Positions 12,263 to 22,065 of a stretch of DNA of 64,000 nucleotides are shown here, one piece after another; the first letter of the stretch is position 1, and every line of letters starts with the position of its first letter. The stretch lies in NCBI GenBank assembly GCA_025175895.1, contig CM045992.1, forward strand, positions 116,276,377-116,340,376, given 5' to 3'. The translations under genes and the position numbers were made by a program. Source of the stretch: Wurfbainia villosa. Its lineage: Eukaryota > Streptophyta > Magnoliopsida > Zingiberales > Zingiberaceae. The notes beneath the pieces are model-generated. The model was given only the letters and a program-made list of their open reading frames with translations, had not been told where the DNA came from and did not search any database.

Positions 12263-12640
12263 ATGTTAGAGGATCTATTCAGATCATGTGTCGTGGATTA
12301 TGGAGGTGTAGCTTATCAGTTGGTTGTACCTCCAACACTTGCGGGTGCTTACAACGTATTTCCTATTTTTATACTGAGGAAATACGTGTCACATGTTGAT
12401 CATGTTCTGGAAGAGGTTCCGATTCTACCTCAGTCTAATGCAACTTACGAGGTGATTCCAGGGTGGAGCCTAAGTCGCAAGGAGCGACAGTAGTGGGACG
12501 AAAACCATCCGACTCATAAAAAGTTGGATGACAGCATCATACCGATGAGGAGACTACGTGAGAGCTGGAAGATACTATCCGAGCTAGATACCCTCATCTG
12601 TTCACTTGAGGAATGTATGTGGTTATTTCGGAAACTTGCT
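12263..12640 (+). pseudogene. integrase C-terminus and chromodomain remnant
   Basis: The frame at 12263-12493 contains VFPIFILRKYVSHVDHVLE, matching the GPY/F-distal 'VFHVSxLRKY' block of chromovirus integrases. In another frame, an E-x-T-x-ELEDTIRARYPHLFT-type string (about 12548-12602) matches the C-terminal end of Tekay chromodomains. The chromodomain directs integration to marked chromatin in intact relatives. Stops interrupt it here. Confidence 0.75.
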
Positions 12641-12690
12641 TAAAGTAATTTTTTCATGTTAGTACGAAATTTGGGGACCAAATTTTTATA

Positions 12691-12702
12691 AGTGGGGGAG
12701 AA
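12691..12702 (+). other. polypurine tract
   Basis: AGTGGGGGAGAA directly precedes the TGTAAG start of the 3' LTR. This is the usual plus-strand primer position for Ty3/Gypsy elements. Confidence 0.85.
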
Positions 12703-15700
12703 TGTAAGATACGACGAAAAAAAAATTGATATGGTTAGGAGTTAATTACATCTAACCTAGCTTAAGAAATTTTTATAGCTTAATTAACCTAGATTTAATT
12801 GAATCTAAAGTTAATGGCTTATTGAATTTCTACCCTACCCATTCTCAAACCGACCCGTTAACACACTTAACACCTCGCCGATCCTGCGTCGTCTAGCCTT
12901 AATCTCGCCGAAAATCCTTTACTCCGAGCGTTCCAATTCATGCGACTTCACCTCGTTCATCGCGACAGCCGTTTCCCCTTCGCGCACACCGTGAGTTTCT
13001 CGTCACCGACTCTGCCGCCGACGCAGACCTTTCCCGAATGCCTTTTCCGAAGCGACCAGAGGCGATTGCGTCTTCGTGCTCATGCTCGCCGTCGCCAAGT
13101 TCGTCGTGCCCTAAGGCGTCGCCGCCGCGAGAGGAGTCGCTGCCGTCGGTGTTGATCCAGTGATCTCCGGTTGTTATTGTTTCCCTTCTAGCCGACCATC
13201 GTCGGAGCAAGGATTTCGGGCCGGTGGCGGTTCGACTGGAGAAGAGGAAGCCGCAACTCGTCTCCTTCTTCAGCCTGAGCCTCTCGCCACTGTGGATTGG
13301 TTCCAGATGTCACTGTTGCAGTTGAAACTCCACCGCTTGTTCTTCGGATCGTCGGCCGGTTGACTGCCATCTCCGATCGGTGCCGCCCAAATCGTGATTT
13401 CCTCTTTCTCCCGAGCCCTAGCCGTTCCAATCGCCCCGGCCACTGCACCGGCAGCGTCTCTCCTGGTGATCACGGTCGTCACCTACCTCGTCGGTGAGCC
13501 ACTCTTGTGGGTTCAAGATTTTGATCTATGGATTGGCAGCGGTTCCACGCGATTAGATTGGGAGCTGCCCTGTTCGATCACCGTCGCAGCGAGGTAAGAA
13601 CCAAATTTACCTTGGATGAGGTTTTGGTGATACGGTGATTGTCGTGTGCTGAAATCCCTATGTGAATTAGACAGGGGCTTGGGTCGGTGAATTGGGGAAG
13701 GAAGGGAATGGTGACTGCCGAGAGATTTCTAAGACAGGTAAGCTGTATTTACAGCTGTGATGTTTTTGTTCTGTTCTTGAATTATGGATGCAAGGAAAGT
13801 TAAGTGTGGTAAGTTCAAACCTAGATGTTTATGGATGCATATTGTTATTGCAATTGATCTGGTGGTTAGGAATATTGGATTGTATCTATTATATAGATTG
13901 TGGTGAAATTTCAAGAACTTGGATCAAGAAGCTAGTACCATGGATTCGGAGCTGGGTAAGTCTTGAGTTATATATGATAGCTATGTAATAAGTTGATACA
14001 ATAGTATTAATGGAAGAAGTGTTTCTATTGGTAAGATTTGGGATTAGGATTGGGTTAGATTCCTTTTCCTACCGATCGTTTATGTTAGTGCTTGAATTTA
14101 ATTGTGAATGATGATATTTGCAGGACGTGGATACGAGGCAGATCCACGGACGTGAAGATATTATTTCACAGAGCTATTTAGCAGGTGGGTAATTTCCTAC
14201 CTGGTCCGGGTAGTTGTATTTCATTCAGATTTAGTCATTGATATGAGCATGTTAGGTGTTCATATTACCTTGACCATGTTCTTTTTATCGTATGCTTGAT
14301 CCTTTACCGTTGGCTATTAACTCTATTGCTGATATCATGTTTATTTTATCATGATTAGGAGTTATACATATAGGTGATGCAAGTAACTTAGAATTTATTT
14401 AAGTTAAGTGCAAATGGTAAAGTCCGGATGACAACCTGATTGTACATTGGGCAAAAAGGTCATCCGTAGGTAGATAATGACTTTAACCTAGGGTTAGTTC
14501 TAGTACCCTTAGGTTGTATGTTACCACCGAACATGTGTTGTGTAAATGGTCAGAGGAATGATACTTAGGGTATCGCTACGGACCGGTGGTCCTAGCTTGT
14601 TATAATCAGATGGGTACGATTCTCTACAGGATAGAGAGTGCGTCGAGCAGATTAGTATGACTCTCTACAGGATAGAGAGTATTATGATCAGTTGAGTACG
14701 ACTCTCTACAGGATAGAGAGTGCGTCGAGTAGATTGGTATGACTCTCTACAGGATAGAGAGTCTATGGTGGATGTCTGTATGTGAGACATTGCATTCATG
14801 CATTCGCGGGCGGCGAGGTCTCCTTGTGGTTGAGAGGGTCACAAATATCCTGCCTCCACGGTTACTCATAGGAGGAGTAATCGGTGTGAGGGCAGAGCAT
14901 TGAGGTGCCGCACTCTACCACTATAGACGGTGGTAGTTGGATTTGCATGTCGTAGTCCTGCGTGTGTGGTACTCGACCACTCATGGGTAGTGTCGAGTGA
15001 CCAGCAGGGACCCCATCGTGTAGCTTGCTCTTACGCTTATATGCTACTCGATCATCGCCCACCCTACCACTCGAGAGTAGTGGTTGGTGTTGAGTTGGGA
15101 CAGTTGTCATGCTCGAGCCACCGAGGCCACACTGGGGTCGTGGTAGCTTTAGGGTGAGCCGACATGACCATGCATGCTGCATAGCCGTATCTGATGGCGC
15201 TTTGCATATTACCATATATATATACATATATGCATGTATATATATATATGGATGGTTGAGATTAATATATATATGGATACAATCTATATATATATGATTA
15301 TTGTGATGTTGCATTTGTTTGTACTATGCTTGCTGCATTTGGGTGGACATCATATTCATGCATGTCTCTTGCATTTGTTATAAAATTGTGTCGGATGTTG
15401 GTATGTGTTGGACAGACCATAGATACCTTGACCTATAGCATGAGTAGATTATGTGTTGGTATTACTCTTCCTGTTATATATATGTTGGATATATGTTCAG
15501 GTTGGATCAGAGTAGCATAGCAGACTTCAGGTATGTCTGCATTTTATGTTATTCATTTCAGTTAGACGGTATATGCTTGTATTTATATACTATGCTGATA
15601 TACCTGTTGTACATCTGGATTATGTTGTCGAAATACATGTGATATTACATATATACATGTTTTCTATTACCTGCTGTGTTTTACTCACCACCCCCGCGGA

Positions 15701-16121
15701 CCCTGGGTTTTCTGTCGCCCAGGTAACAGGTAGAAGACTTCGTGATAGCTTGGAGCACCGTCGGCTGACGTCATCTCATCTCACGAGGCTCCCGTGTTTT
15801 GTTTTGGGCTTGCTGTCCGTTGTCCATTGTATTTTGGAGTTTTCGTGATGTATATGTTGTAGATTCAGATTTTGTCGAGATTTTTCTTTATGTTATGGTG
15901 TTAGTCATACCGGTATGCATATGTAGGATGTATTGTTGTTGTTGTATCGTTTCCGCTGTTTGTAGTTGTTTTGATTTATATATATTGTTGTGGTTTGGTA
16001 TATTTTTATATATTGTTGTCATTGTGGGCCTACGGGCCTTGTATTAACCCGAAATGTTGCCACGTACAGGGGAGGTGTCGTCCGTTTGATTTTCGGCTCG
16101 GTATGCTCTCGGGGCGTGACA
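12703..16121 (+). repeat. chromovirus 3' LTR, complete (3.4 kb)
   Basis: Runs from TGTAAGATACG to GGGGCGTGACA, 3419 bp, which is long even for Tekay-clade LTRs. It contains in order a GC-rich tract (12890-13590), GTAAG donor-like sites (13594 and two further downstream), an acceptor-like TTTGCAG (14123), the ACTCTCTAT palindrome array (14618-14762), short inverted repeats (CTACCACTATAGACGGTGGTAG-like, 14913-14937), a TATATA-rich tract (15210-15300) and the conserved 3' block. It is the reference for the fragments at 1-2070, 3305-8664 and 18685-21025. Confidence 0.92.
14618..14762 (+). repeat. palindromic minisatellite in 3' LTR
   Basis: Four units (about 14618, 14659, 14700, 14741) of TCTCTACAGGATAGAGAG type with a 41-bp period. 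Copy number is lower than in the sister LTRs. Confidence 0.9.
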
Positions 16122-16464
16122 CTATCCCTTTGTATTTTTAATGGAGATATCTTTCACTATAAATTTTAAAATATAAAGGGGTAAAATTTTAGATGTTTTG
16201 TATTGTTTGCTATTCCACGAATACAGACATTAATTTATTGAAAGAGAAAAAGACCTACTAAAATTTTAAAAAAAAACTTTTTTTTTCATTTTGATATGTG
16301 AATTTAATCTCTTTAATTTCCTTTTTATTTGTAATATATTTCAGATATCTCAATTTCAAAAATTTAATAAACTAAAACTCGTGGATTCAAAATCCTTGAA
16401 AATCCCTCGATGAGTCCAATTTTATAAAAATATTAAATAAGACATGATGATCTGAGTCCCTTTT

Positions 16465-16470
16465 TTTATT
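16465..16470 (-). terminator. poly(A) signal of defensin-like gene 1
   Basis: AATAAA on the minus strand, 34 nt beyond the stop codon, in a T/A-rich context. The same signal is at 24255-24260 for copy 2. Confidence 0.5.
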
Positions 16471-16503
16471 CAATTCTAGCTAGTTTGCAGGACAAATGAA
16501 AAA

Positions 16504-16863
16504 TCAACATGGCCATTGACATATGCATCTGCCACCTTCATTGCATTGGCCAAAAGCATCTGGATTGCTGACAATTATTCTACAATCTTCATTACAACTC
16601 GAACTACAAGGTTCGTCGCTTGGCAAACTACAAGTTGCAGATCCATCTCTCACAAGAAAAACTACAACAATCAAACCAACATATCGATCATTAATAAAAC
16701 AAAATTAATATTAATTTTTTGTAATTGTTTTATGAACAACATATTACTAATATATATGCTTTAGTTTAATTTCAAATAAATGAGAATATAATAAAGAAGG
16801 AGATTATATACCCATGTTGAAAGTGAGAAGAAGAAAAAGAACAAAAACACTACGAGAACTCAT
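16504..16863 (-). CDS. defensin-like cysteine-rich secreted peptide, copy 1
   Basis: Two exons on the minus strand: exon 1 at 16863-16812 (52 nt) and exon 2 at 16661-16504 (158 nt), joined over a 150-nt AT-rich intron (ATGG|GTATAT donor, TTGTTGTAG| acceptor, phase 1). The product is 69 residues. Residues 1-22 are a signal peptide (MSSRSVFVLF start, then leucine-rich); eight cysteines lie at 28, 36, 40, 44, 57, 63, 65 and 69. Spacing C-x7-C-x3-C-x3-C-x12-C-x5-C-x1-C-x3-C fits the plant DEFL/CS-alpha-beta fold, including the C-x3-C and C-x-C pairs, and it ends CICQWPC. Such peptides are secreted and act in defence or signalling; the target here is unknown. A TATA box lies 66 nt upstream and AATAAA 34 nt after the stop. 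The paralogue at 24294-24653 has an identical predicted mature part. Expression is not shown. Confidence 0.78.
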
Positions 16864-16928
16864 AATTTTCTTCAATACACAATTTCTTTTTGAGATAGTG
16901 ATGGATGAATATTAATATAATTTGTGGG

Positions 16929-16937
16929 TATTTATAG
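16929..16937 (-). promoter_or_regulatory. TATA box of defensin-like gene 1
   Basis: CTATAAATA on the minus strand, followed by CCC, 66 nt before the ATG. The spacing implies a 5' leader of roughly 30-40 nt. It is conserved in copy 2 at 24719-24727. Confidence 0.65.
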
Positions 16938-17005
16938 AATTATAATTCATAGTTTAATTAATGTTCAGTGTATCTTTTACTTTCCTAATATATTCATTAA
17001 AAATT

Positions 17006-17350
17006 CACTACATGAAATCAGTAAGGGGTGTTGATTTGATGTTGATTTTATAAAATCATCATAATTATAATACTGATTTTAAAAAATTATCACCACAATA
17101 AGAATTAACTAAACCTATCAATAAATTATGATTGAAACGTATTGATGAATCCAGAGAAGTTGAAATTATGAATCCTTAACATGCAATTGAAGAAGACATA
17201 TAGAAGGTTTATTTGGAAAGCAAATTTAGTTTTGAACTTCTTACATAAAATGTGGAACTATCACATTAGTGACCCCTCACCGCTGCCCCTACCATGGAGG
17301 AAGGTAAATCAGAATCCCAATTGGCAAGAGCAAAAGCGATGAGCCATCGA
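17006..17350. mobile_element. CACTA-like 5' terminus, fragment
   Basis: Begins CACTACATGAAATCAG, followed by subterminal TGATTTT-N-AAAATCA hairpins, then non-coding AT-rich sequence with similarity to 2545-2720. The end sequence complements the CATGTAGTG ends at 3137-3206 and 21890-21966. Transposase is absent. Read together with part A of the next copy, it may be one CACTA-like element split by LTR insertions (17482-21025). Confidence 0.4.
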
Positions 17351-17481
17351 TGTTGGGAGTATTGGAATACAATCAAAGTCCTACATTGGTAAGATATGGA
17401 GAGATCATGTGCTTATAAGATGAAAAGATATCTATATTGGTATGAGATCTTTTAGGTAAAGTCCAAAAATAAAACCATTAA
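17351..17481 (+). mobile_element. TRIM-like short LTR, truncated
   Basis: Starts TGTTGGGAGTATTGG and matches the first two thirds of the short LTR at 25141-25337. It is cut at 17481 by the LTR sequence that begins TGTAACGACC. Confidence 0.45.
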
Positions 17482-18684
17482 TGTAACGACCTGGCCCCTA
17501 TTGGCGTAATTCGGCGACCCCTATTGGTCGACGACCGTCGCCCCTGTTGGCCCGTCGTTACTCACCTGGACTTCCCACCCCTGGAAGTGGGTTTTTTCCT
17601 TCCCCAGGATTTGAACTCTAGACCTCCAGGCTAAGTACTAAAGTTTATGAATCCTAGTAACCAAGTGATCTTGGATTTGCTCCGGCTGTCGCCCGTTACA
17701 AATGAAGCTCCATCACCGTCGGCCATTTTGTCTTTTGTGTATTCCCTTTCAGTGACACCCTCCGTCGATCCAAGCCGTAGCGAGCTCAGATCGGCAAGAT
17801 CTGTGTCGCATTTTCTTGTTATGTTCCCCTGATCGTGCGCAACCATTGTTCTCTGGTTCGTGAGCCAGTTCGCCGTCTCCTCCCTTCCTCAGTCGATCTT
17901 CTCCATTATGGGATCCTTGGCCTTCGTCAGCTGTTTGTGTAAGCAAATCAGTACAACATCGCCGTGGATGAGAGATGTTGTTGTTAACCACTTCTTGATC
18001 TCTGTATCCCATTTCCCCTTACATATGTTCGCAACCTATTCTTCTACTAGCTGCTGTCATGAGCTCATCGTCGTTTCCCCCCCCCCCTCTTGGCCGACAT
18101 CGAGATCCCAACACCGTTGCTTTTCTCTTTGCAGTCTTAGGGTGCTCGGCTAGTTGTTATCGCTGCATTTGCCGTGAATGGATCTCAACTGCCGCCTATG
18201 CTGTGGATTGCCTCCAGTGTCACCGGCACATCCAAATTCTGGTAATGATCTCGTTTCGTTCTATTTTCCTTTGATTAAAGTTGTGAGAGGTAAGTTCTGA
18301 CTTGGATTTTTGTGAAGGGGTGCTTTGAAAACTTTGTTTCGGATCTGTGTAGGGACTTCACCCGAACTAATCTGATTGATCTAGCTGTGAATGTCTATGT
18401 TGGGATCAAGGAACTGGGCTAGATAAACTAGGTAAGTTTTAGCTTGAATGTTATGAATATGAAATTAGACTTAGAGTAATTTTTTGGTGGTGGTATTTAT
18501 TGTGATATGAATTTTAGTGTATTTGTATATATATCTCTGTCATAGATTATGGATAATGATGCTTTACAAATGATTAGGTGATTGGGGGTGATCAGTAGTA
18601 GGTTTGGTTCCATGTATCCACCGTCGGGAATTGATACTTTAACTGTAGATTGAGATGTTATTTAGTTAGCTTAATTAGCTATGA
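17482..18684 (+). mobile_element. diverged LTR-like fragment
   Basis: Starts TGTAACGACCTGG directly at the break in part C. It contains a GC-rich, proline/arginine-coding-like tract (about 17690-18240) and a GAG|GTAAGT donor-like site near 18290, resembling in layout the left half of the Tekay LTR (9350-10300), but sequence similarity is weak. A possible Pol III B-box (GTTCAAATC, minus strand, 17608-17616) suggests a tRNA-derived SINE may lie at about 17590-17680. No gene is recognised. Confidence 0.4.
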
Positions 18685-21025
18685 TTAAATTGATAGTACA
18701 CTCTCTATCTTGTAGAGAGTCACACCCAATTGATCAGTACACTCTCTATCTTGTAGAGAGTCATACTCATCTGATCATGACAAGCTAGGACCATCGGTCC
18801 ATAGCGACACACTGTCCACGACTCACCTGACCATTTACACAACCCGTGGTTGGTAATAAAGGTGCAACATACAGGTATGGAATGAGTCCTACATTTAGGG
18901 CCATACTTATCCACAGAGGACCTTTTTTCCAAATTTACAATTTAGGTCATCCTCCATACTCTAACATCTACACCCTACTAAACAGTTAAACCTACTTACA
19001 TCACATCTGTAACTCCTAGATCATGCTAGGGAATATGTGTTATCAATAATCAAGCACACATATATATCAACGAAAAGTTCAAGCATACGATAAACAGAGC
19101 ATGATCAAGGTAATATGAACACCTAACATGTTCATATCTATGTCTAAATCTGGAAATCATTACATCTACCCGACCAGTAGGAAATTACCTACCTGCTAAA
19201 TAGCTCCGTGAAATAATATCTTCACGTCCGTGGATCTGCCTCGTATCCACGTCCTGCAAATATCATCATTCACAATTAAATTCAAGCACTAACATAAACG
19301 ATCGGTAGGAAAAGGAATCTAACCCAATCCTAATCCCAAATCTTACCAATAGAACAATTCTACTCATCACATAGGCAAATAAACTATAATTCAACCAACT
19401 GTAAGTCAAATACCAAATTTATAACATTCAGATCCAGACTTACCCATTCTTGCTTCAATCCTCTCTCCGTGAATTTTTGGAACCAAGTGTACCATCGAAT
19501 AGGGACAACCCTACTCAAGTCTTATCCCTTTCCTCGTACCGATTCACTTTTCCACTAGAATTTGTAGGAACAATTCATTATCGATTAGTTCCCTTGTTAA
19601 ATCCAAGAGTAATATCCCTGCACAATCGATTGCACAGTTATAACACAATCTATTTCATAACATACACAATCACAGCTTACCTCCCATTGCTTCAATTTAC
19701 CACCGATTCGTAATCCAACCTACTGTATAAAATCCGCCAATCAGCCTTGATTTCTCTCCCTTCCGGCACAATCCAGAAACCCCACCATTTGAAGTTGGCA
19801 GCAAAATCCTTGGCCTTGAACTACAATGGTAGCCTTCATCCGCTCACCGGAACACTACAACACACAAGGAAACCAAATCCAAAATCCCAGCTGCCATCGG
19901 AATGCTCAGCTCTGCTCAAATCTGATCTCCACGGCAGATTTAACAACCTCTACCATCAATCAAATCCCCAATTCCGACGGTGGTCCCCTGTTCTCCGGCG
20001 AACTCCTTGCTGCCCTAACTTCGACAGAGACTGTGAAGCATCTTCCCAAACACCTGCTGCAACCCAATGGAACCACGAGATCTAAATCAAAAGCTCTCCT
20101 ACTCTTGATCTGATGGGGGAATAACAATCGAAATCCAAATAGCAAAAACAAGAGAACTGTGTAACCCGCGGCAACAGCATTGGATCGCGGCGATAATGCC
20201 GCCGATCGGCTCACGCGACTAGATCAACAAGTGCCCGGAGAAAAGGAGTCGAACTGATCTGTAGCCAGATCTTCCACCGAGAACAGCGTCGGCTTTCCTT
20301 CCCTCCCGCCGGACAAGCACCAGCCACAGGGCAGAGAGGTGGATGGTAGACTCAGAAGAAGGTGCTCCGCAGCGAGCACGGGGCGGAGATCGGCACCGGC
20401 GACAGCCCTCTCTCACGGCGGCGAGGCAAGCGGCAGCGGCGATTAGCACGGCGACGGCGATTGGCATGGCGGTGGCGAGTCGAGTTCAAAGGCGTCGGCA
20501 CCCGCTGCTGTTGGACCAGTAGAGAAGAAGAGGCGACAACGAATCGATCCCGCGTCGAGCTGAGACGGCGACGACAGTGAGCTCCGCGGAAATCAACTGG
20601 ATCGGGCGAAGATGAGAAGAAACGACCAATTGGGGAGGAGCTCGTGATGCCAGCCTCTTCAACTCGCGGCGGCGACGCTTTAGGGCACAATAAGCGGGCT
20701 CGGCGACGAAGAGGGTGAGCACGAGGAAACGAAATGCGATCGAGAGAGGGGATCGATCTCTGGTCGCTTCGGAGACGAAGAAGAAGCGTTCGGGAAGAAA
20801 TGGAAGAAGAATGCTCGAAGTTAAGTTACGATGAGAAACGGAAGAATGGCAGCGTTTAGAGAAGTAAACGAATCGAGTTTTACTAACGGGTTTGGGTTTA
20901 AACCCTATAAGTCAAATTTAGATCCACTTAAATTAAACCCATAAATCTTAAAGCTAGGTTAGATTTAATTAAATCTCTAACCATGCTTTATTTATTATTA
21001 TTTTATTTTTTTTCGGTATTTTACA
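18685..21025 (-). mobile_element. Tekay-type LTR, 5' two thirds, inverted
   Basis: In reverse orientation this begins TGTAAAATACCG (21025) and shares with 9350-10964 the ATCTAACC block, a GC-rich tract (20160-20720), GTAAG donor-like sites, the TTTGCAGGACGTGG acceptor block (19240-19257), CCTACTGGTCGGG and two palindrome units (18699-18761). The LTR 3' third ending in GACA is missing; the break at about 18685 falls at the palindrome array, facing the plus-strand fragment at 17482-18684. Confidence 0.75.
18699..18761 (-). repeat. palindromic minisatellite, two units
   Basis: Two ACTCTCTATCTTGTAGAGAGT units 41 bp apart, the shortest array of this family in the window. It sits at the junction between opposed LTR fragments. 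Confidence 0.85.
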
Positions 21026-22065
21026 GTTTCTGCTTTGTTTTGTGTATTTATTGTATTTATTGTTATATGTTATGTTTATTATGGGTCCAAGGGCCTTGTA
21101 TTAACACGAGATGTTGTCACGTACAGGAGAGATGTCGTCCATTTGCTTTTCGGCACAGCATACTCTTGGGCCATGACAAGTTATAAGAAGCTTGAAAACC
21201 TTGGGAATGAGAGTTTAGGGTACGATTACACGCAAGGGCATTTTAGAAACCTATGAAGATTTGGATTGAGTTCAATAAGAGCTGGCTAAATCCATAAATG
21301 AATTTTGATTGAAAATCATTGATTGACCTAAATGAGTCAAAATTATGAATCCTTTATATGGAGTGGAAGAGGGAAGTTATGAGTACATTTGACAATTGAT
21401 ATGGTGAGCAAATTTGATTTTGAGCCTCTTACATGATGTTATGAGTACATGACAATTGATATGGAGGTTGAATTTTGAAATCATACAGTGCAAGGCTAGG
21501 AAAACTTTGAAGATGAGACTTTAGGACATAGTTAAACTCAGGGTCACTATATAAATATATGGTACTGGAATTGGATTCAATCAGAGCTGGTTAAGACAAT
21601 CATTAAGTTTTGATTGAAACTCATTGATAAGCATAAGATTTAAAATTATGAAACCATGATATGAAGTGGAAAAGGAGACTTGAGAATATAAAAAAGGTGT
21701 GCAACCCAACTTATGAGACTTGTATGGTGTTCAAAATTTTATAATCATAGTGATATTGACTATGATGTTGATTTTTTAAAATCAGTACTACTGTGATGCT
21801 ATTTTCTAAAATCAGTACTACTTTAGTACTGATTTTTTAAAATCAACAGTATTATGATATTGATTTTCTATGAGTGTTGATTTTGAAAAATCAACATCAT
21901 GTAGTGTTGATTTTGAAAAATCAACATCATGTAGTGTTGATTTTCAAAACTTAACATTAATGTAGTGTTGATTTTTAAAAATTAGCACCATAAAATCTTG
22001 AACTTTAATGAAGGAGTAATGCAGGAATTAAATACACCATTTGATAATTTGTAAACTATTGTACA
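21026..22065. repeat. duplicated segment copy 2, part A'
   Basis: Matches 2290-3304, including the LTR tail ending CATGACA (21178), the repeated AT-rich blocks and the CATGTAGTG hairpins (about 21880-21966). It ends at the intact GTACA (22061-22065), the pre-insertion site for the solo LTR at 3305-8664. A short repeated GAGTACAT...GACAATTGATATGG block is present here and not in copy 1. Confidence 0.92.

Larger units (their letters stand above)
9350..16121 (+). mobile_element. degenerate Tekay-type chromovirus (Ty3/Gypsy)
   Basis: Two LTRs in direct orientation (9350-10964 truncated; 12703-16121 complete) flank 1.7 kb of internal sequence holding RT, integrase and chromodomain relics. The element sits between perfect 5-bp TSDs CTATC (9345-9349 and 16122-16126). 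The unoccupied site is preserved at 23894-23898. Gag, protease and most of RT-RNaseH are missing. The right part of the 5' LTR is gone too, so a single deletion joining 10964 to pol explains the structure. Confidence 0.92.
16127..17481. repeat. duplicated segment copy 1, part C
   Basis: Near-identical to 23899-25270. It contains the defensin-like gene on the minus strand, a CACTA-like terminus at 17006 and the start of a short LTR at 17351. One visible indel is about 18 bp of extra sequence in copy 2 at about 24223-24245. Copy 1 homology stops at 17481, where another LTR begins. Confidence 0.92.

Noticed and set aside
16516..16764. Plus-strand frames of 61-82 codons at 16516-16764 and 24306-24554
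   Set aside because: They are antisense shadows of the minus-strand defensin-like gene and cross its intron; the minus strand has signal peptide, splice sites and cysteine pattern.
17590..17680. tRNA gene or SINE suggested by a B-box-like GTTCAAATC on the minus strand
   Set aside because: No convincing A box, cloverleaf or poly-A/T tail with TSD could be drawn; kept only as a remark.
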